From the NCBI RefSeq assembly GCF_016920785.2, contig NW_024609836.1, positions 66,815,596 to 66,879,595 on the forward strand: a stretch of DNA of 64,000 nucleotides, in the 5' to 3' direction. The position numbers and the translations under genes are program-made. The notes below the pieces were generated by a model, which ran no database searches, was not told the origin of the DNA, and saw only the letters and a program-made list of their open reading frames with translations. Source of the stretch: Ixodes scapularis (Eukaryota > Arthropoda > Arachnida > Ixodida > Ixodidae). Below, one piece after another: positions 22,840-34,952 of the stretch; the first letter of the stretch is position 1, and every line of letters starts with the position of its first letter.

Positions 22840-24290
22840 TAATGAATTACAATTACAAATTACCGAGCCCCAAATGTAACGGATTACCGTTGCAACCTAC
22901 TTTCACTGAAAAGTAACCGATTACGTAACTCGTTACGTTACTAATTACTTTCACGTTACTTTTTCCGTACATTTATCCTGAGAGCAATAGAAACAAGCTT
23001 CATATTTTTCAAAAAGTTATGCAACACCACTTTTCATTTTTTATACGACTGTATTATGGTAGTCCTTGTAAATATAAAATATTTTATTTAAGAGAAAGAG
23101 TGTAGGTGCTTTCCGTTCGCCTGTAGGTTGGCAGGGTACCGAGAGCTGCGACCACACCCGCCATCCCGCTAGCTTACGGCCTCCGGAAATGATCCCTGAA
23201 ATTGTGAAGGGAAACTTCTAGCGGTACGCATGCTCAGTAGCATCGTCTATCTCCGCTACGAAATTCGGAGCTACGAAAGCTCCCTTTTGACTTGGGTGTT
23301 TTGCCTGTTATTCAGAAGAAAAGAAAAACTTGGTTCTAAAGTTACAATGTATAGCCCAGAGAGAATGCTAGTGTCCCAGCTTACCTTGATGTGTTTTCGT
23401 AGATAAGAGTTTGTTGTTCTTGCTGATGACAATTTTTTTTTTGTCAAGCAAAGTATACACTGCAACTCTAGGTTTCCTTCTCCCTAATGGCTTGAATTTT
23501 GAACATCTCATCAAGAGATGGCTATGGAGACGACGGACACTGCGTGACCGAAAACTCGACTATTCAGAGAAAAAGTTGCGGTTATGGGTTATCGATCGTT
23601 CATCGGTTCTCACTTTCATATCAAACTTCGTGGAGTCCAGGAGAGTGGAGGGCATAGAGTGCGAGAGAAGCGGTCGCCATCGGTCTCACAAAACAATAGA
23701 GGATAACACACTTTTACGCGTTCTCTCTTTCTCTCTCAGTCAGCACCCCTTAAATGGCCTAACCCCCCCCCCCCCTTTTTGTGTTGACAGTTGACTGTAA
23801 AGTTAGGCGTGAACTCGACCACCATGCTCAGACTAGTAAAGCGAAATAGCATTGTCTTCATACCCTCGAAGACTATGCTCTTAGCCTCGCACCGGGCGCT
23901 TCTCAGCCGTGCCTCAACAGCGTGTTAGAATACAGTAGCGCATATCAAATACAAGGTGAACTCGACCCCCTCGCGCGAGGCTACATCGTCTGTTACGCGA
24001 TTTGTATATCCGCGAATTCAGGGGGCTACCGACCCGCGTTTGATGTCAGTGCAGGTGGCGGGAGACATCGAAGAAGTTGGCTATTCTCTTTTCTTTCTTT
24101 TCTTTCGGCTATCCTCCCGTTCCTGATGTTTGTAATCTGTTGATCTTGCTCTCTTTATGCTGCTGATACTTCTGCTCGAATCGCTCCAGTTACTGTATCA
24201 TGCTCATATTTTTAAAAAAGTAACGAGTAATTAAAGTAATCCGTTACCAATATTTTGTAACCAAATTACGTTGCAAATTACATTACATCG
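22840..24290. mobile_element. Possible hAT-like element with TAATGTAAT ends
   Basis: The left edge is rich in GTAATGAATTACAATTAC and GTAACGGATTAC-type words, and the right edge (24215-24288) carries the inverted counterparts ending in TTACATTACATCGG. The interior is unassigned and includes a C run at 23763-23774. No transposase frame or clear target duplication is seen, so this is tentative. Confidence 0.4.
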
Positions 24291-24469
24291 GATGTCAGAG
24301 GACGTCAGTCACAAGAAAAAGAAGAGAAAGGAAGAGGTACCTTGTTCACATTTCATACCCGATTTCCGAAGGACGTTTGTGTGAAAGATAATGATAGAGA
24401 TACCAAAATAAAGATTTGTTATGTTCAAAGAAATGCTAATTCGTTTCTAAAAAACTGCAAAAATTTACA

Positions 24470-25430
24470 ATTAAAGGGACACTGACAGGATTTTTAAGCT
24501 CGTCAAGGTTTTTACATCTACATGACGTATGAGATCCAAACTACAAGAACACAATTTGCGTCTCGAAATTAATTTTTCTTTCGATGAAAAGCGCCGATAT
24601 AGAAGTGGCCATTTTGAGTCGCGCTCACTCTCTTCTCCGCGGTCACGACCCGTGTTGTACGGTTTAGAAAAAAACACCAAAGATAATAAGTCGTGGGTCA
24701 TCGAAGGCACACACTCAATACTAAAAATAGACTGAAAATAAAACACCCATTTTGTTTTTGTGACTCCTAAATATTTGAAAATACGTTGACTGAAAAAAAA
24801 AAAAAACTGCACATGTCCACGTGACTTTCGGTAAGTTGCTTCTTCTCTATATATAGTCTCTTCCTCCACAGTCCAGTTTCGGTTACGGCTTCAAACAGTT
24901 GGGGTTTTTACTTCATAAAAAATATATATGGCGCTGTAGCAGAATATTAGAATATTGATTGGGTAGTTTTCTCACACTATAAGAAATCGCCTGGCAAAAA
25001 AAAAGAAAAAAAAAAAGAACGCAAGCAGCCTCTGCTGCGTCGCGCGATGACAGCGCATCAGAGGTTGGTTGCACTATCTCTCCACGGGGCGCGGTGCCGC
25101 CGGGGTTGAGATGCGCTCCGATAGCAAACCGAAACTTAAAAACCCGTGGATTTTGTGCGGTTTTTCAGAAAGCCGTAAAATGCGTCGCGTGCTTTATCTT
25201 TCAGCGATTTGTTGATTTAGTGTTCTTCGATGATGCTGAGAAATTTTCTAATCTAAACCGTGCCCTTAAACACAATATTAAAAAGTTAATTACGCAAAAA
25301 TAATTAACAACTTAATTATCCAGGACTTTAATCATTTTCCTAAATGAGCCCCTGGCCCAGGACCAAAACTTCACAAGCCTTTTTTCGTTGCGATGAGTAG
25401 TTTTTGCAGGAGCGATTTGGTCTGCGTTCT
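24470..25430. repeat. Dispersed repeat beginning AAAGGGACACT, then spacer
   Basis: TTAAAGGGACACT at 24474 is a recurrent opening of an abundant repeat that I recall from tick genomes. The rest has a TATATATAG word, an A-rich run (24794-24807), and T/A-rich sequence ending in ACACCCTGTATA just before unit B. No gene. Confidence 0.4.
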
Positions 25431-25586
25431 CTAAAACACCCTGTATATATTTTTTTACAACAACATGGGTTTAAACTATTAATACGTCGACGTGGCGACC
25501 CGAACGCTCTCAGCAAGTATGTTATGTTTAGCGCGCGGTGCCGATACTTCTTTTAATGACGACTGATATTTTGATACTGAAGCGGT

Positions 25587-25840
25587 TCAATTATACCCAG
25601 TTATACTTAAATTCTCAGTAAACAGAGCACGCGCTATACTTGGCAGGCACGCTGTGAAGGACAAGCAACAAGCCGTTTTTTTATGACAAAGCTCACGCCG
25701 TTTTCCCCCACCAGGTGGACATGAGCGCCCTGCCTGCGGAGAAACAAGATTCGTACGAAGACCGCACGCATGCGCACAATACCGACAACAGCGCCACCGC
25801 TGTGGCATGACGTCAGAGCCGAGCGTTCTGTGTAGAGGTC
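25587..25840 (-). CDS. Candidate cysteine-rich second exon, secreted-peptide gene copy B
   Basis: A TTTATTTTTCTCGCAG acceptor-like site precedes 25840 on the minus strand. Joined to the donor after 27445 it reads in frame to a TGA at 25587, the same 254 nt as copy A. The product would be 111 residues with WRCCRYC, SCPPGG and TACLPSIAR motifs and nine cysteines. The A and B frames align without any indel and stop at the same codon. The even spread of A/B differences over codon positions argues against strong purifying selection, so the exon could be untranslated or evolving fast. Confidence 0.35.
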
Positions 25841-26200
25841 CTGCGAGAAAAATAAACACGACGTGGAGTCGGATCCTTCATTCAAATATTTTTATTCCCT
25901 GTATTTCATCGTTCCCTCGCTTGCTGGGACGTAGAAGCACGCGTGAATCAGTGTTCGCCAAGTTCAGTTAACGCAGATTCTCTCGCATTCAACCTGGGAC
26001 GAGTGAACGTTTTTTGAATTACACATCCTTCTGTCCCACACTAGTACGCATTCTCTTCCGCCATAGCGCCAGTACTTGCGTGGAGGTTCCCAGCATTTCA
26101 TTTTGTTCATCGATTGGGAGCACCGGACGTCTTTTACCCCTGGAACATAAAACGTAAACGGAGCGTAAATTCACCCCGTATACTTGTGGAGGGGCGGCGG

Positions 26201-26329
26201 TGACGTCAGAACGTCGGGTTCCGATTGGCGGATGGATAGTGGGTATAGACCTTAAGGCAGCTATGGCATCGAGGTCTACCCACTGTCCTTCCAATCGTAG
26301 CCACTCGGAGATCCGCGTTCAGACGTCAA
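26201..26329. mobile_element. Inverted-repeat MITE, copy in unit B
   Basis: TGACGTCA-type end with GGTTCCGATTGG, GTGGGTATAGACC and the mirrored GAGGTCTACCCAC and CCAATCGTAGCC, ending in AGACGTCA. Same position in the unit as in A. Confidence 0.65.
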
Positions 26330-27060
26330 CGGAACCCAGGAAGCAGACAAACTTCCGCTCCGAATACGATCCGATGAAGCCAATCAGGCAGCATAAAAAA
26401 TGCACCGTCATCGCGCTGGTCATCTTTCTGCGTTTTCTATATCTCCGGATAAACTCATCACGCACAGCGACTGCGTCCGAGTTCAACGATTCGTTCTTCG
26501 CGTGATTGCTTTAGCAGGCGACGGAAAGCGCATGAAGGCTAGCTACGAGCGCGTGACGGTGTAATTTCTGGCCCCACTTTATTGGCTCCACCGGATTGTA
26601 TCTATTTTTCGCATCGATTATCACCCGTGGGAAAAATACTGAGTCACTGAGCTGTGGACGGATGCGCAGGGTCTGATATACCGCAATGCAGAGCAACCGC
26701 GCATGCTTAGAAGGCGTTCCACAGCCCAGCAGACAAAGATGGTAGCGTGCAGGAGGTGACTGTTTGCAAAGATCTGTACACAGTCGGCTGCGATTGGACT
26801 TGGCGAGAAATAGAGTGTTGAGTTGCAACTTCAACAGAGAGTTTTAGAATAAGGGAGCCCCTCTCTTTGGGGCCCCCGAGCAAATTGGGACGTCGGACTG
26901 CACATGCGCCCAAGTTCTACACATGCATGGTGGCGACGCTTCAAGGCGCTCGGAGGAGCTAAACTATTGTTGTTCTTGTTGCTGTTTTTCTATCTCTCAA
27001 ATACTCCGTTTTGCCGCTATACCATAAACACTCGAAGCGGGGGGAAAGCAGCGCGAAAAT

Positions 27061-27222
27061 GACGCGGGACAAAGACACAAAAGACTCAAACACAGCGCTG
27101 ATTCACGATTTCGTTTCCTCTTTCTTTTTCTTCTTCGAGACATAAAGGCATTCAACAAGGAAAGGAAAGCAAAGTAGTGAGTCAGCGCTGTGTTTGTGTC
27201 TTTTGTTTTCGTTTCCTGCGTC
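27061..27222. repeat. Foldback repeat (unit B copy)
   Basis: GACACAAAAGACTCAAACAC with CAGCGCTGA is mirrored by TCAGCGCTGTGTTTGTGTC with TTTTG. It lies between the signal exon and the candidate second exon in every unit. Confidence 0.7.
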
Positions 27223-27444
27223 TTGTTTCCGCCTGTTTTCTCCTCTTACCAAAATGCGCCGACTAGCCCAACTTCAAACCCTGCCATACTCTAAGCTGTA
27301 CCTTCCGGCGTAAAATATAGCGAACATAATTATATTCCAACCCAGTTACAAAACAAAAATATTTCCCGATGTGTGAGCTAAAAAGGAAAAATCTGTTAGT
27401 ATCGAACATTTTAAAGGGAATTGTACCATAGAAAATGCCCTCAC

Positions 27445-27526
27445 CGGATGGGTTGTCCTTGATAGTTCTGCCAGAAACCGCAACGACCGCCACCAGAAGA
27501 AGAGCGAACAGAAAGAAAGTCTTCAT
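27445..27526 (-). CDS. Signal-peptide exon of secreted-peptide gene, copy B
   Basis: The ATG at 27526 is followed by MKTFFLFALLLVAVVAVSG and then RTIKDNPS, 27 codons plus one base, ending at the donor CCG|GTGAGG (intron from 27444). The hydrophobic core and the small-residue cleavage region (VSG) are well formed, so secretion is likely. The RT..D segment before the donor is shared with copy C and suggests a short propeptide. Upstream are a conserved TATA box and a run of 20 G. This is the best candidate for a working copy together with A. Confidence 0.72.
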
Positions 27527-27573
27527 GGTCTGCTTCTCATAGGAGAAACTACGAATTGAAAATAATATTAACG

Positions 27574-27581
27574 ATTTATAG
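27574..27581 (-). promoter_or_regulatory. TATA box of gene copy B
   Basis: CTATAAAT on the minus strand, about 50 bp upstream of the ATG, in the same place as in copies A and C. Confidence 0.65.
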
Positions 27582-27600
27582 ATACTTAATAAACATCCGA

Positions 27601-27620
27601 GGGGGGGGGGGGGGGGGGGG
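27601..27620. repeat. G20 homopolymer upstream of copy B promoter
   Basis: Twenty consecutive G on the plus strand start about 20 bp upstream of the TATA box. Copy C has a run of 18 G at the same place; copies A and D have none. Confidence 0.9.
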
Positions 27621-29501
27621 CTGTTAGCAAGTAATGAAATTGCTCCCCACCGACGGATGAATTCTTAGAATCCGCGTGACATAGACGCGATTTTCAACGA
27701 TATATTTTTCTTTTAACTCACACCCCATTTAGGAATTTCTGGTTTTTACTGCTTCCCAATTCTAATTATGATATACTAGGAAAGGTGTGTCAGCCGCGCA
27801 GTTTAAGTTATTATTGTCGCTACCCCGCTCATAAAAAAAAAAGACTCGTGTATAACCACCAAATATCTGAATAATTTAAATGAATTGCCGCAATATTCAC
27901 TTTATGTGATAAGGAAATACATTATGTACCTTGAGTAGGTTCTCGCATCACAGTATACTCCGTTTCACATTAACCGCAGCCAGCCCTAGGACCCGATGAA
28001 ACCAGTCAAGTCATTATTGGCGCTCGCCGTCTTTGTGCGTTTGCTACTGCCTAAACCAACCACGCGCAGTGAATGCGGCGTCGTCTTGAATCTGGTTTAT
28101 TGTATACGCTTGCTTATGCAGACATTAAAGTTGGAAACCGGAATAGCTGGAAATTGATGGCAGCCATGGCCAACACTGTGAGACATACCTTGGATTAAGA
28201 AGTTACCAAAGAAATATGAAAAAAAAAACATCTAAATTATTTGCGTTCTACGATACCCAGCCGATTGCGGGACTCGAGAATATTACACTCTTATGCCGAA
28301 AAAAAGAAGAAATTGACAATTGTGCGAATAAAAACAACAAAGTTCAATGCAAACAGAAATCGAGAGTCCTGAAGAAAAAAAAACTGTACACGTCCAAAAT
28401 TTAAATTACTGCTTATTAATATTTTAAGAATGGCAAGTAAAATATTCCCGGCGAACATCGCCATGTCTTTTGTTGTTGAGTCTCCATTTCGCGCATGCGC
28501 CCAGGCATTGATGTCCTAGAAAGTAGGGAACGAAATTACGAGCAAAGGGCGAAGACAAGAAAAAGACAAACGCGGCGCTACTTACCACCCAAGCTTTATT
28601 TGTGTTGCCATCCAGTACAAATACTACCGACGCCAACAAAACAGGATCCAGAAAAGAAATAAGACGCAAAAATTAAATGTCGATAATCCGCGTACAGATT
28701 ACGTGTCGCCGACACCATCGACAGAGGTTCCTCCCACTCGTTCAAGAAAACAGAATCCTTTATTTGACAAGGGCAATGAGGGTGCTCTAACAGATTGTAG
28801 CCGTGATCTATGGTTGCTATAGAAGGGAAAGTGTTACGGGTGCTTTATGCCTGGATCCTAGTGAGGTTCCATCTCAAACCATGCCCCGCGTTTTCGAGTG
28901 GCACGGAGGAAAGTAGGCGGAAAGGTGGAGACGCTCGCAGACGACCATCGCGTTCTTCACCTTCTCTCAGCCCTTATTTCAAACGCGACCCATACACAGC
29001 GTGACCCTAATCGAGCAGTCGGAAAGTCTGTGTATTGTAAGCTCTAAAATGTTTGTGAACCGTTGACTCGCCTGCCGGCTGCGACGCCCCTAGCCGCCCC
29101 CAAACGTTTCATTGCAGAATTTTGATCGCTGAAATTTCATCGCGGATTTCAGGCACACTACTTAACAGGTGAAACGTGCGCAATTCATGTAGTTGACGAA
29201 CAAAAATACAGACATACGCGTTTTGATAAAACATAAAAAGATTGGTTTCTGTATAACTATAAGCGATGGGCCGAATCAGCTCAATATTAGATACAGCAAA
29301 ATTCCACAGATGGCAAACTTTTTAAGAAAAGCTCGGCAAAGATGCGGCGAAAATTCGGCAAGCGTGTTCGCTCGTTTGCCAAATTCGCCAAGAACGCGAC
29401 GGGGCCCCAGATTGCAAATGGCCGCCATGCGGTCGTGCGGTTAACATTGTAATTTGTAGTACTGCAAGCGGTTACGGCGAAGTGCGGAGTGGGCGACATA
29501 G

Positions 29502-29876
29502 TGCCACCCGCAGAGCCGAGAAGGCAACGCTCGGTCACGGTCTCCTAGAAGATTCCCGGTCATTCTCGCAGCAGACGTAACTTTCCTTCTGCTTTGTTAT
29601 TCTCGAAAGTACCAGTTCATCCTCGCCCCGAGCGCGCGACGCTCGAACCTTCTTTGCCGAACTTTCGAGATAGTGACGCAGGGTAGATAAGCGGCTCCCG
29701 CGACCTTGTCGAGTCAGTCCCAGTTTCGCTAGCGCTCTGTAGTGCCGCCGAACCGCCGCCCGCTTTTCTGCTACCTCGACGCTCTTTCGTTATTTATTTT
29801 TGGTTGGCACAAGTTCGCCCATTAAATCTTTATTTTCAGTTCACTGTTCGGCTTTTCGTCACCTTCATTCGTGACA
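29502..29876 (+). repeat. 5' LTR of the gypsy element
   Basis: 375 bp, starting TGCCACCCGCAGAG and ending TTCGTGACA, with the TG...CA ends of LTR elements. The internal region begins with TTTCTGGTGGAGGTGCGGGG, which should contain the primer-binding site; I cannot assign the tRNA with confidence. An AATCTTTATTTT-rich stretch near the 3' edge may include processing signals. Confidence 0.95.
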
Positions 29877-30061
29877 TTTCTGGTGGAGGTGCGGGGTACA
29901 AAACCCGTGCAGCGTACCCCTACAAGAACTCGATCAGCAAGCCCCATTTCCCGACGACCTTCCGTTGAAGACTCGGAGCATCGAGCCAGCCGCCGTATTC
30001 AAGGGTTGCCCCGGAATTCGGTCTACTGCCGAAGAAGACCAACCAGTCGACGAAGCCGACA

Positions 30062-31291
30062 ATGGACCCCCAGTCGTCACAGACTCTGACCGCCGCCCCC
30101 GTCGTCTACCTGCCCGTCGCCCCTCGTACACCGACGCCCTTCCACGGCGAGATCTACGAAGACGTCGAAGATTGGTTGCAGCAATACGAACGGGTGGCGC
30201 TGCACAACCAATGGACTCCGGAACAGCGTCTGCAAAACGTCTATTTTTCCCTCGAGGGAACGGCACGACACTGGTTCGAGAATCGTGAAACCTCGATTAC
30301 GTCATGGGACCAGCTGAAAGGAGAGCTCCGAGGGACGTTCGCCAGTCAGCACCGAAGGGAGAGAGCCGAAGACCTCCTTCGGACGAGGACGCAAGGCCCC
30401 AACGAAAGCGTCACCAGCTTCGTTCAAGACGTCCTGCGACTGAGCGCGCGTGCCGACCCACAATCCACCGAAGACAAGAAGCTGCGTGTCCTTATGCGCG
30501 GGGTGAGGGACGACATCTTTGGGGGCCTCGTCCGCTACCCGCCGACCACCGTCGAAGCGTTTGTCACGGAGGCTACGAACATGGAGCGCGCCCTCCAAGC
30601 ACGCGCCTCCTACTACCAACGACATCCCGGCGTCGTTGCCTCCACACTGCTTAATGACGACATCGGCGCCCGTACCCGCGACATCCGTGACGTTATCCGA
30701 GACGTCGTCCGAGAGGAGCTCCGGAAGCTGCTCCCCGCTGCTGAGCGTCCGGCGTCGCTGTCAGTCACCGAGATCGTGCGCGACGAGGTACAGCGGGCCT
30801 TGCAGCCTGAAACTCCCGTCAACGAGCAAGCCCCTGAGGAACCGCGGCTGACCTACGCCGCCATGGCCAGACGACCGCCGCAAGCTCCCCGCCAAGCTAC
30901 GGTGCCACCACGACGTCAACCTCCAGCGCCACAGTACTCCCAACGTCGCGAAGAACGGCAGTACGTGCGCCCGGAAAAACCAGCACCCAGGAAAACCGAC
31001 GTGTGGCGAACGGCCGACCGACGCCCGCTTTGTTACCATTGTGGGGAAGCCGATCATGTCTATCGCCGTTGCCCGTACCGGCAGCTGGGGTTACGAGGCT
31101 TCCACCCCGACGACCCGCGACCACGTTACGGAGAGCGACCTAGGGACATCGACGAATACCTCCGCCGTTCGCCATCCCCAGGACCGTCTCCCCGCCGCGG
31201 TTACCGATCGCCATCACCGCAACGCCCTGCATCGCCTCATCGTAGGTCCCGCCGAGAGAGCCTGTCTCCCGTGTCCCGCCGGGAAAACTGA
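30062..31291 (+). CDS. gag: gag polyprotein of the gypsy element
   Basis: A 409-residue protein that forms the capsid of the retrotransposon particle. The central part has the retrotransposon gag signature (DWLQQYERVAL near residue 37, then YFSLEGTARHWFE and W.QLK.ELR.TF). A CX2CX4HX4C zinc knuckle, CYHCGEADHVYRRC, starts at residue 324 and binds RNA. The C-terminus is rich in Arg, Ser and Pro. The stop at 31289-31291 lies inside the open pol frame, which is one base back (-1), so pol is probably made by frameshifting or from a separate start. Long minus-strand frames across this gene are shadows. Confidence 0.95.
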   Translation: MDPQSSQTLTAAPVVYLPVAPRTPTPFHGEIYEDVEDWLQQYERVALHNQWTPEQRLQNVYFSLEGTARHWFENRETSITSWDQLKGELRGTFASQHRRERAEDLLRTRTQGPNESVTSFVQDVLRLSARADPQSTEDKKLRVLMRGVRDDIFGGLVRYPPTTVEAFVTEATNMERALQARASYYQRHPGVVASTLLNDDIGARTRDIRDVIRDVVREELRKLLPAAERPASLSVTEIVRDEVQRALQPETPVNEQAPEEPRLTYAAMARRPPQAPRQATVPPRRQPPAPQYSQRREERQYVRPEKPAPRKTDVWRTADRRPLCYHCGEADHVYRRCPYRQLGLRGFHPDDPRPRYGERPRDIDEYLRRSPSPGPSPRRGYRSPSPQRPASPHRRSRRESLSPVSRREN

Positions 31292-34200
31292 GCGCGGCAA
31301 TACCGGGAGGTGGTATTGCCGATGACGAACGACGCCAATATCCTCCACAAACGTCGGAGGGCTCCCACACTAGCCACGAGACGGATAGGAACGACGGTTC
31401 TTCGACGGTGTCGAATAACCTCGACGTTACCATCGACGGCCACGACGCGAAGGCGCTCATCGACACCGGAGCAGACTATTCGGTTTTAAGTGGGAAGCTC
31501 TCTCGCCGCCTTCGGAAGGTGATGATGCCGTGGGAAGGTCCGAAAATACGAACCGCCGGTGGACATCTCATCACACCAGTGGGAAGGTGTACTGCGCGCG
31601 TGGACATCCACGGAGAGACCTGCCCCGTGAAGTTCGTCGTCCTCAAAGACTGTTCGAGAGACGTCATCCTTGGCATGGACTTCCTCTGTGAGTACGGTGC
31701 TGTGATCGACCTTGGAGCAAACAGGTTGACGCTGCGAAAGCCCGTGCTACCTCCGGAGGAATCCAAAACTTCGCCAGCCGCCGTCCGAGTCATTGCGGAC
31801 CACGTGAACCTGCCGCCACGGTCGAGTGTTCTTGTGCCCGTCGTGACCGACGCAGTTGCCAGCGGGAAAGTCCTTCTGGAAGGCAACGTCCAACTGCTTC
31901 TCGGAAGAGGAATAGGCGTCGCAAGGGGCGTAGCAGAGCTGCAGGATAGACGTTGTGTGGTCCTCGTGACGAACTTTCGACCGGAGGCGCAGCATCTAAC
32001 GAAAGGTGCCACTATAGGACACGTCGAGGAACTCCGGAACGACGCCGAAATCGCCGCGATCTTCGACGAGCCCTCGCCATGTCAGCCGTCCAGTACAGTG
32101 CCGCAACAGCTTGACGTTAACCCCAAGCTCAGCGTCACGGAACGAGGACAGCTCGGAGACCTCCTCGCCTAGTTCGGCGACTGCTTTGCGACGACGTCGA
32201 GGGTGCGCCAGACAACAGTTGCGAAACACCGCATCATTACCAACGAGGACGCGCTCCCTGTGCATCGGCCGCCGTACCGGGTCTCCCCAAAGGAACGAGA
32301 GGCCATTCATGAACAAGTACAGGAGATGCTCAACGACGACATCATTCAGCCTTCGAGCAGCCCGTGGGCCTCTCCAGTTGTGCTGGTAAAGAAGAAAGAC
32401 GGAACGCTTCGATTCTGCGTTGACTACCGGCGGCTCAACGCGGTCACCAAGAAAGACGTGTATCCGCTCCCCCGCATTGACGACACGCTGGACCGGCTGC
32501 GCCACTCCCGATACTTTTCGTCGATGGATCTTAAGAGTGGCTACTGGCAGATCGAAGTCGACGAACGGGACCGAGAAAAGACTGCCTTCGTCACGCCCGA
32601 CGGACTGTTTGAGTTTAAGGTGATGCCCTTCGGACTGTGCACGGCGCCGGCAACGTTCCAACGTGTCATGGACACCGTCCTGGCAGGCCTCAAGTGGCAG
32701 AGCTGTCTCGTTTACCTCGACGACGTCGTGGTATTCTCCGCCAAGTTCGACGAGCATTTGCGACGCCTTCGTGCCGTTTTTGAGGCAATCAGGACCGCAG
32801 GACTCACCCTCAAGCCGACGAAGTGCCGGTTTGCCTACGGCGAACTGAAGTTCCTGGGCCACGTTGTGAGCAACGAAGGTGTAAGTCCTGACCCTGAGAA
32901 AACTCGCGCCGTAGCGGCCTTTTCACCGCCCACCGACAAAAAGGCCGTCCGAAGATTCCTTGGACTTTGCGCATACTACCGGCGATTCGTTCAGGATTTC
33001 GCCAAGCTTTCTGCGCCGCTAACGCGCCTTACGAAAGACGCCGTGAACTTCGAATGGGGTGGAGAACAACAACAGGCATTCGACGAACTAAAGCGACGGC
33101 TCCAGTCACCACCGATCCTCGGCCACTTCGACCAATCAGCCGAAACGGAGGTCCACACGGACGCCAGTAATACAGGACTCGGAGCGGTACTGGTCCAACG
33201 ACAAGACGGTGCGGAGCGCGTGATCGCATACGCTAGCCGGACGCTGTCGAACGCGGAACGCAATTACTCAACGACCGAGAAGGAATGTCTGGCCGTCGTC
33301 TGGGCCATCATGAAATTCCGCCAATACCTGTACGGAACTCCTTTTCGGGTGGTCACCGACCACCATTCGCTGTGTTGGTTAGCGAGCCTGAAGGACCCAT
33401 CGGGACGCCTCGCTCGATGGAGCCTACGACTGCAGGAGTACGACGTAACCGTGGTCTACAAGTCAGGCCGAAAACACAGCGACGCCGACTCCCTGTCCAG
33501 AGCCCCTGTCGAGTCAGCTACCGGATGTGCCAAAGACGACGACGACGACGACGACCACTTTCTTGGCGCGGTGAGCATTCACGGCATGGCAGCGCTCCAG
33601 CGGGACGATCCTGAGTTGCGTGCATTGATCGACCACTTGGAGGGACGAGGGGGTACGATTCCCCGAGCCTTCTCACGTGACCTGCCAAGATTCACCGTCC
33701 GGAGAGGTATCCTCTATAAAGAAAACTTCAGGGACAACAACTCGACGTGGCTGCTGGTGATTCCTGCCAGTCTTCGAGAAGAGATCTTCCAAGCCTGCCA
33801 CGACGACCCAACATCTGGTCACCTTGGCTACAGTAGGACCCTTGCACGGATCCGAGAAAAATACTACTGGCCCAAGCTTCCGAAGACTGTCCACCTCTAC
33901 GTCCGTTCGTGCCACGAATGCCAACGACGCAAGAAACGACCGACGAAGCCGGCAGGTCTCCTGCAACCGATCGCGCCCCCGATTGCACCATTCCAGCAGG
34001 TTGGAATGGATCTTCTCGGACCTTTCCCACCGTCGGCGCAGGGAAACCGGTGGATAATCGTGGCAACTGATTATCTCACCAGGTACGCCGAGACAAAAGC
34101 ACTCCCGTCGGGGACCGCCGTGGAAGTAGCCAAATTCTTCGTGGAGTCTATCGTCCTCCGACACGGCGCTCCCCAAGTCCTGATTACGGACCGAGGATCC

Positions 34201-34848
34201 TCGTTCATGGCGCAACTGACACAAGAGATACTCCGCCTGAGCCACACCGACCACCGCCGGACCACGGCATACCACCCGCAGACCAACGGGCTGACGGAGC
34301 GACTAAACAAGACCATCGCCGACATGATTTCTATGTACGTGGACGTGGAACACAAGACGTGGGATGAAGTGCTGCCCTACGTCACGTTTGCGTACAACAC
34401 GGCGATTCAAGAAACTACCGGCGTTACACCCTTTCAGCTGGTGCACGGCAGAAAGGTGACGACGATGCTCGACGCCATGCTGCCCCACGATCCAACGGAC
34501 GACGGCACCGACGATGCCCAGCTGGTCACCCAACGAGCAGAAGAAGTACGACAGCTAGCCCGTCTTCGAATAAAGAACCAGCAACGTGTCGACGCAGGCC
34601 GCTACAACCTCCGCCGCCGCGACGTGGAGTTCCAGCCCGGAGACAGGGTATGGGTGTGGACGCCCATTCGCCGCCGCGGCCTCAGCGAGAAACTGTTAAA
34701 ACGCTACTTCGGACCCTACAAGGTCATCCGCCGCCTTGGGGACTTGAACTACGAGGTGCTCCCCGACGGAACTCGTCCATCAGGACGCCGCCAGCCACGA
34801 CCCGAAGTCGTCCACGTAGTTCGACTCAAGCCGTTCTACGCGCGTTAG
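31246..34848 (+). CDS. pol: pol polyprotein of the gypsy element, with one in-frame stop
   Basis: Protease, reverse transcriptase, RNase H and integrase in one frame, open from 31246 except for a TAG at 32170-32172. The protease active site is LIDTGADYS (about 31459) with ILGMDF. In the downstream part (numbered from 32203) reverse transcriptase has FSSMDLKSGYWQI and YLDD at residues 171-174. RNase H starts at VHTDASNTGLGAVL. Integrase has the HHCC zinc motif (GHLGYSRT ... CHECQRRK) and the catalytic D603, D663, E699, i.e. D,D-35-E. The C-terminus has no chromodomain. The reading continues smoothly across the stop, so it is either a recent nonsense change or a readthrough codon. An eight-Asp run (near 33535) is an expanded GAC repeat. 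Confidence 0.93.
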
Positions 34849-34939
34849 GATTGTGAAACTGCATGTTTGTTTTGTTTCGCCGTAATTGTTTTAGCCATTT
34901 CCGTTTTCCTTTCGTTTTGCATCGGGGCGATGCACTTTT

Positions 34940-34952
34940 AAAGGAGGGATAA
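34940..34952 (+). other. Polypurine tract
   Basis: AAAGGAGGGATAA immediately precedes the 3' LTR, the expected primer for plus-strand DNA synthesis. Confidence 0.85.

Noticed and set aside
31476..32862. Long minus-strand frames (178 and 288 residues) opposite gypsy pol
   Set aside because: They are antisense shadows of a clearly coding polyprotein with high GC content.
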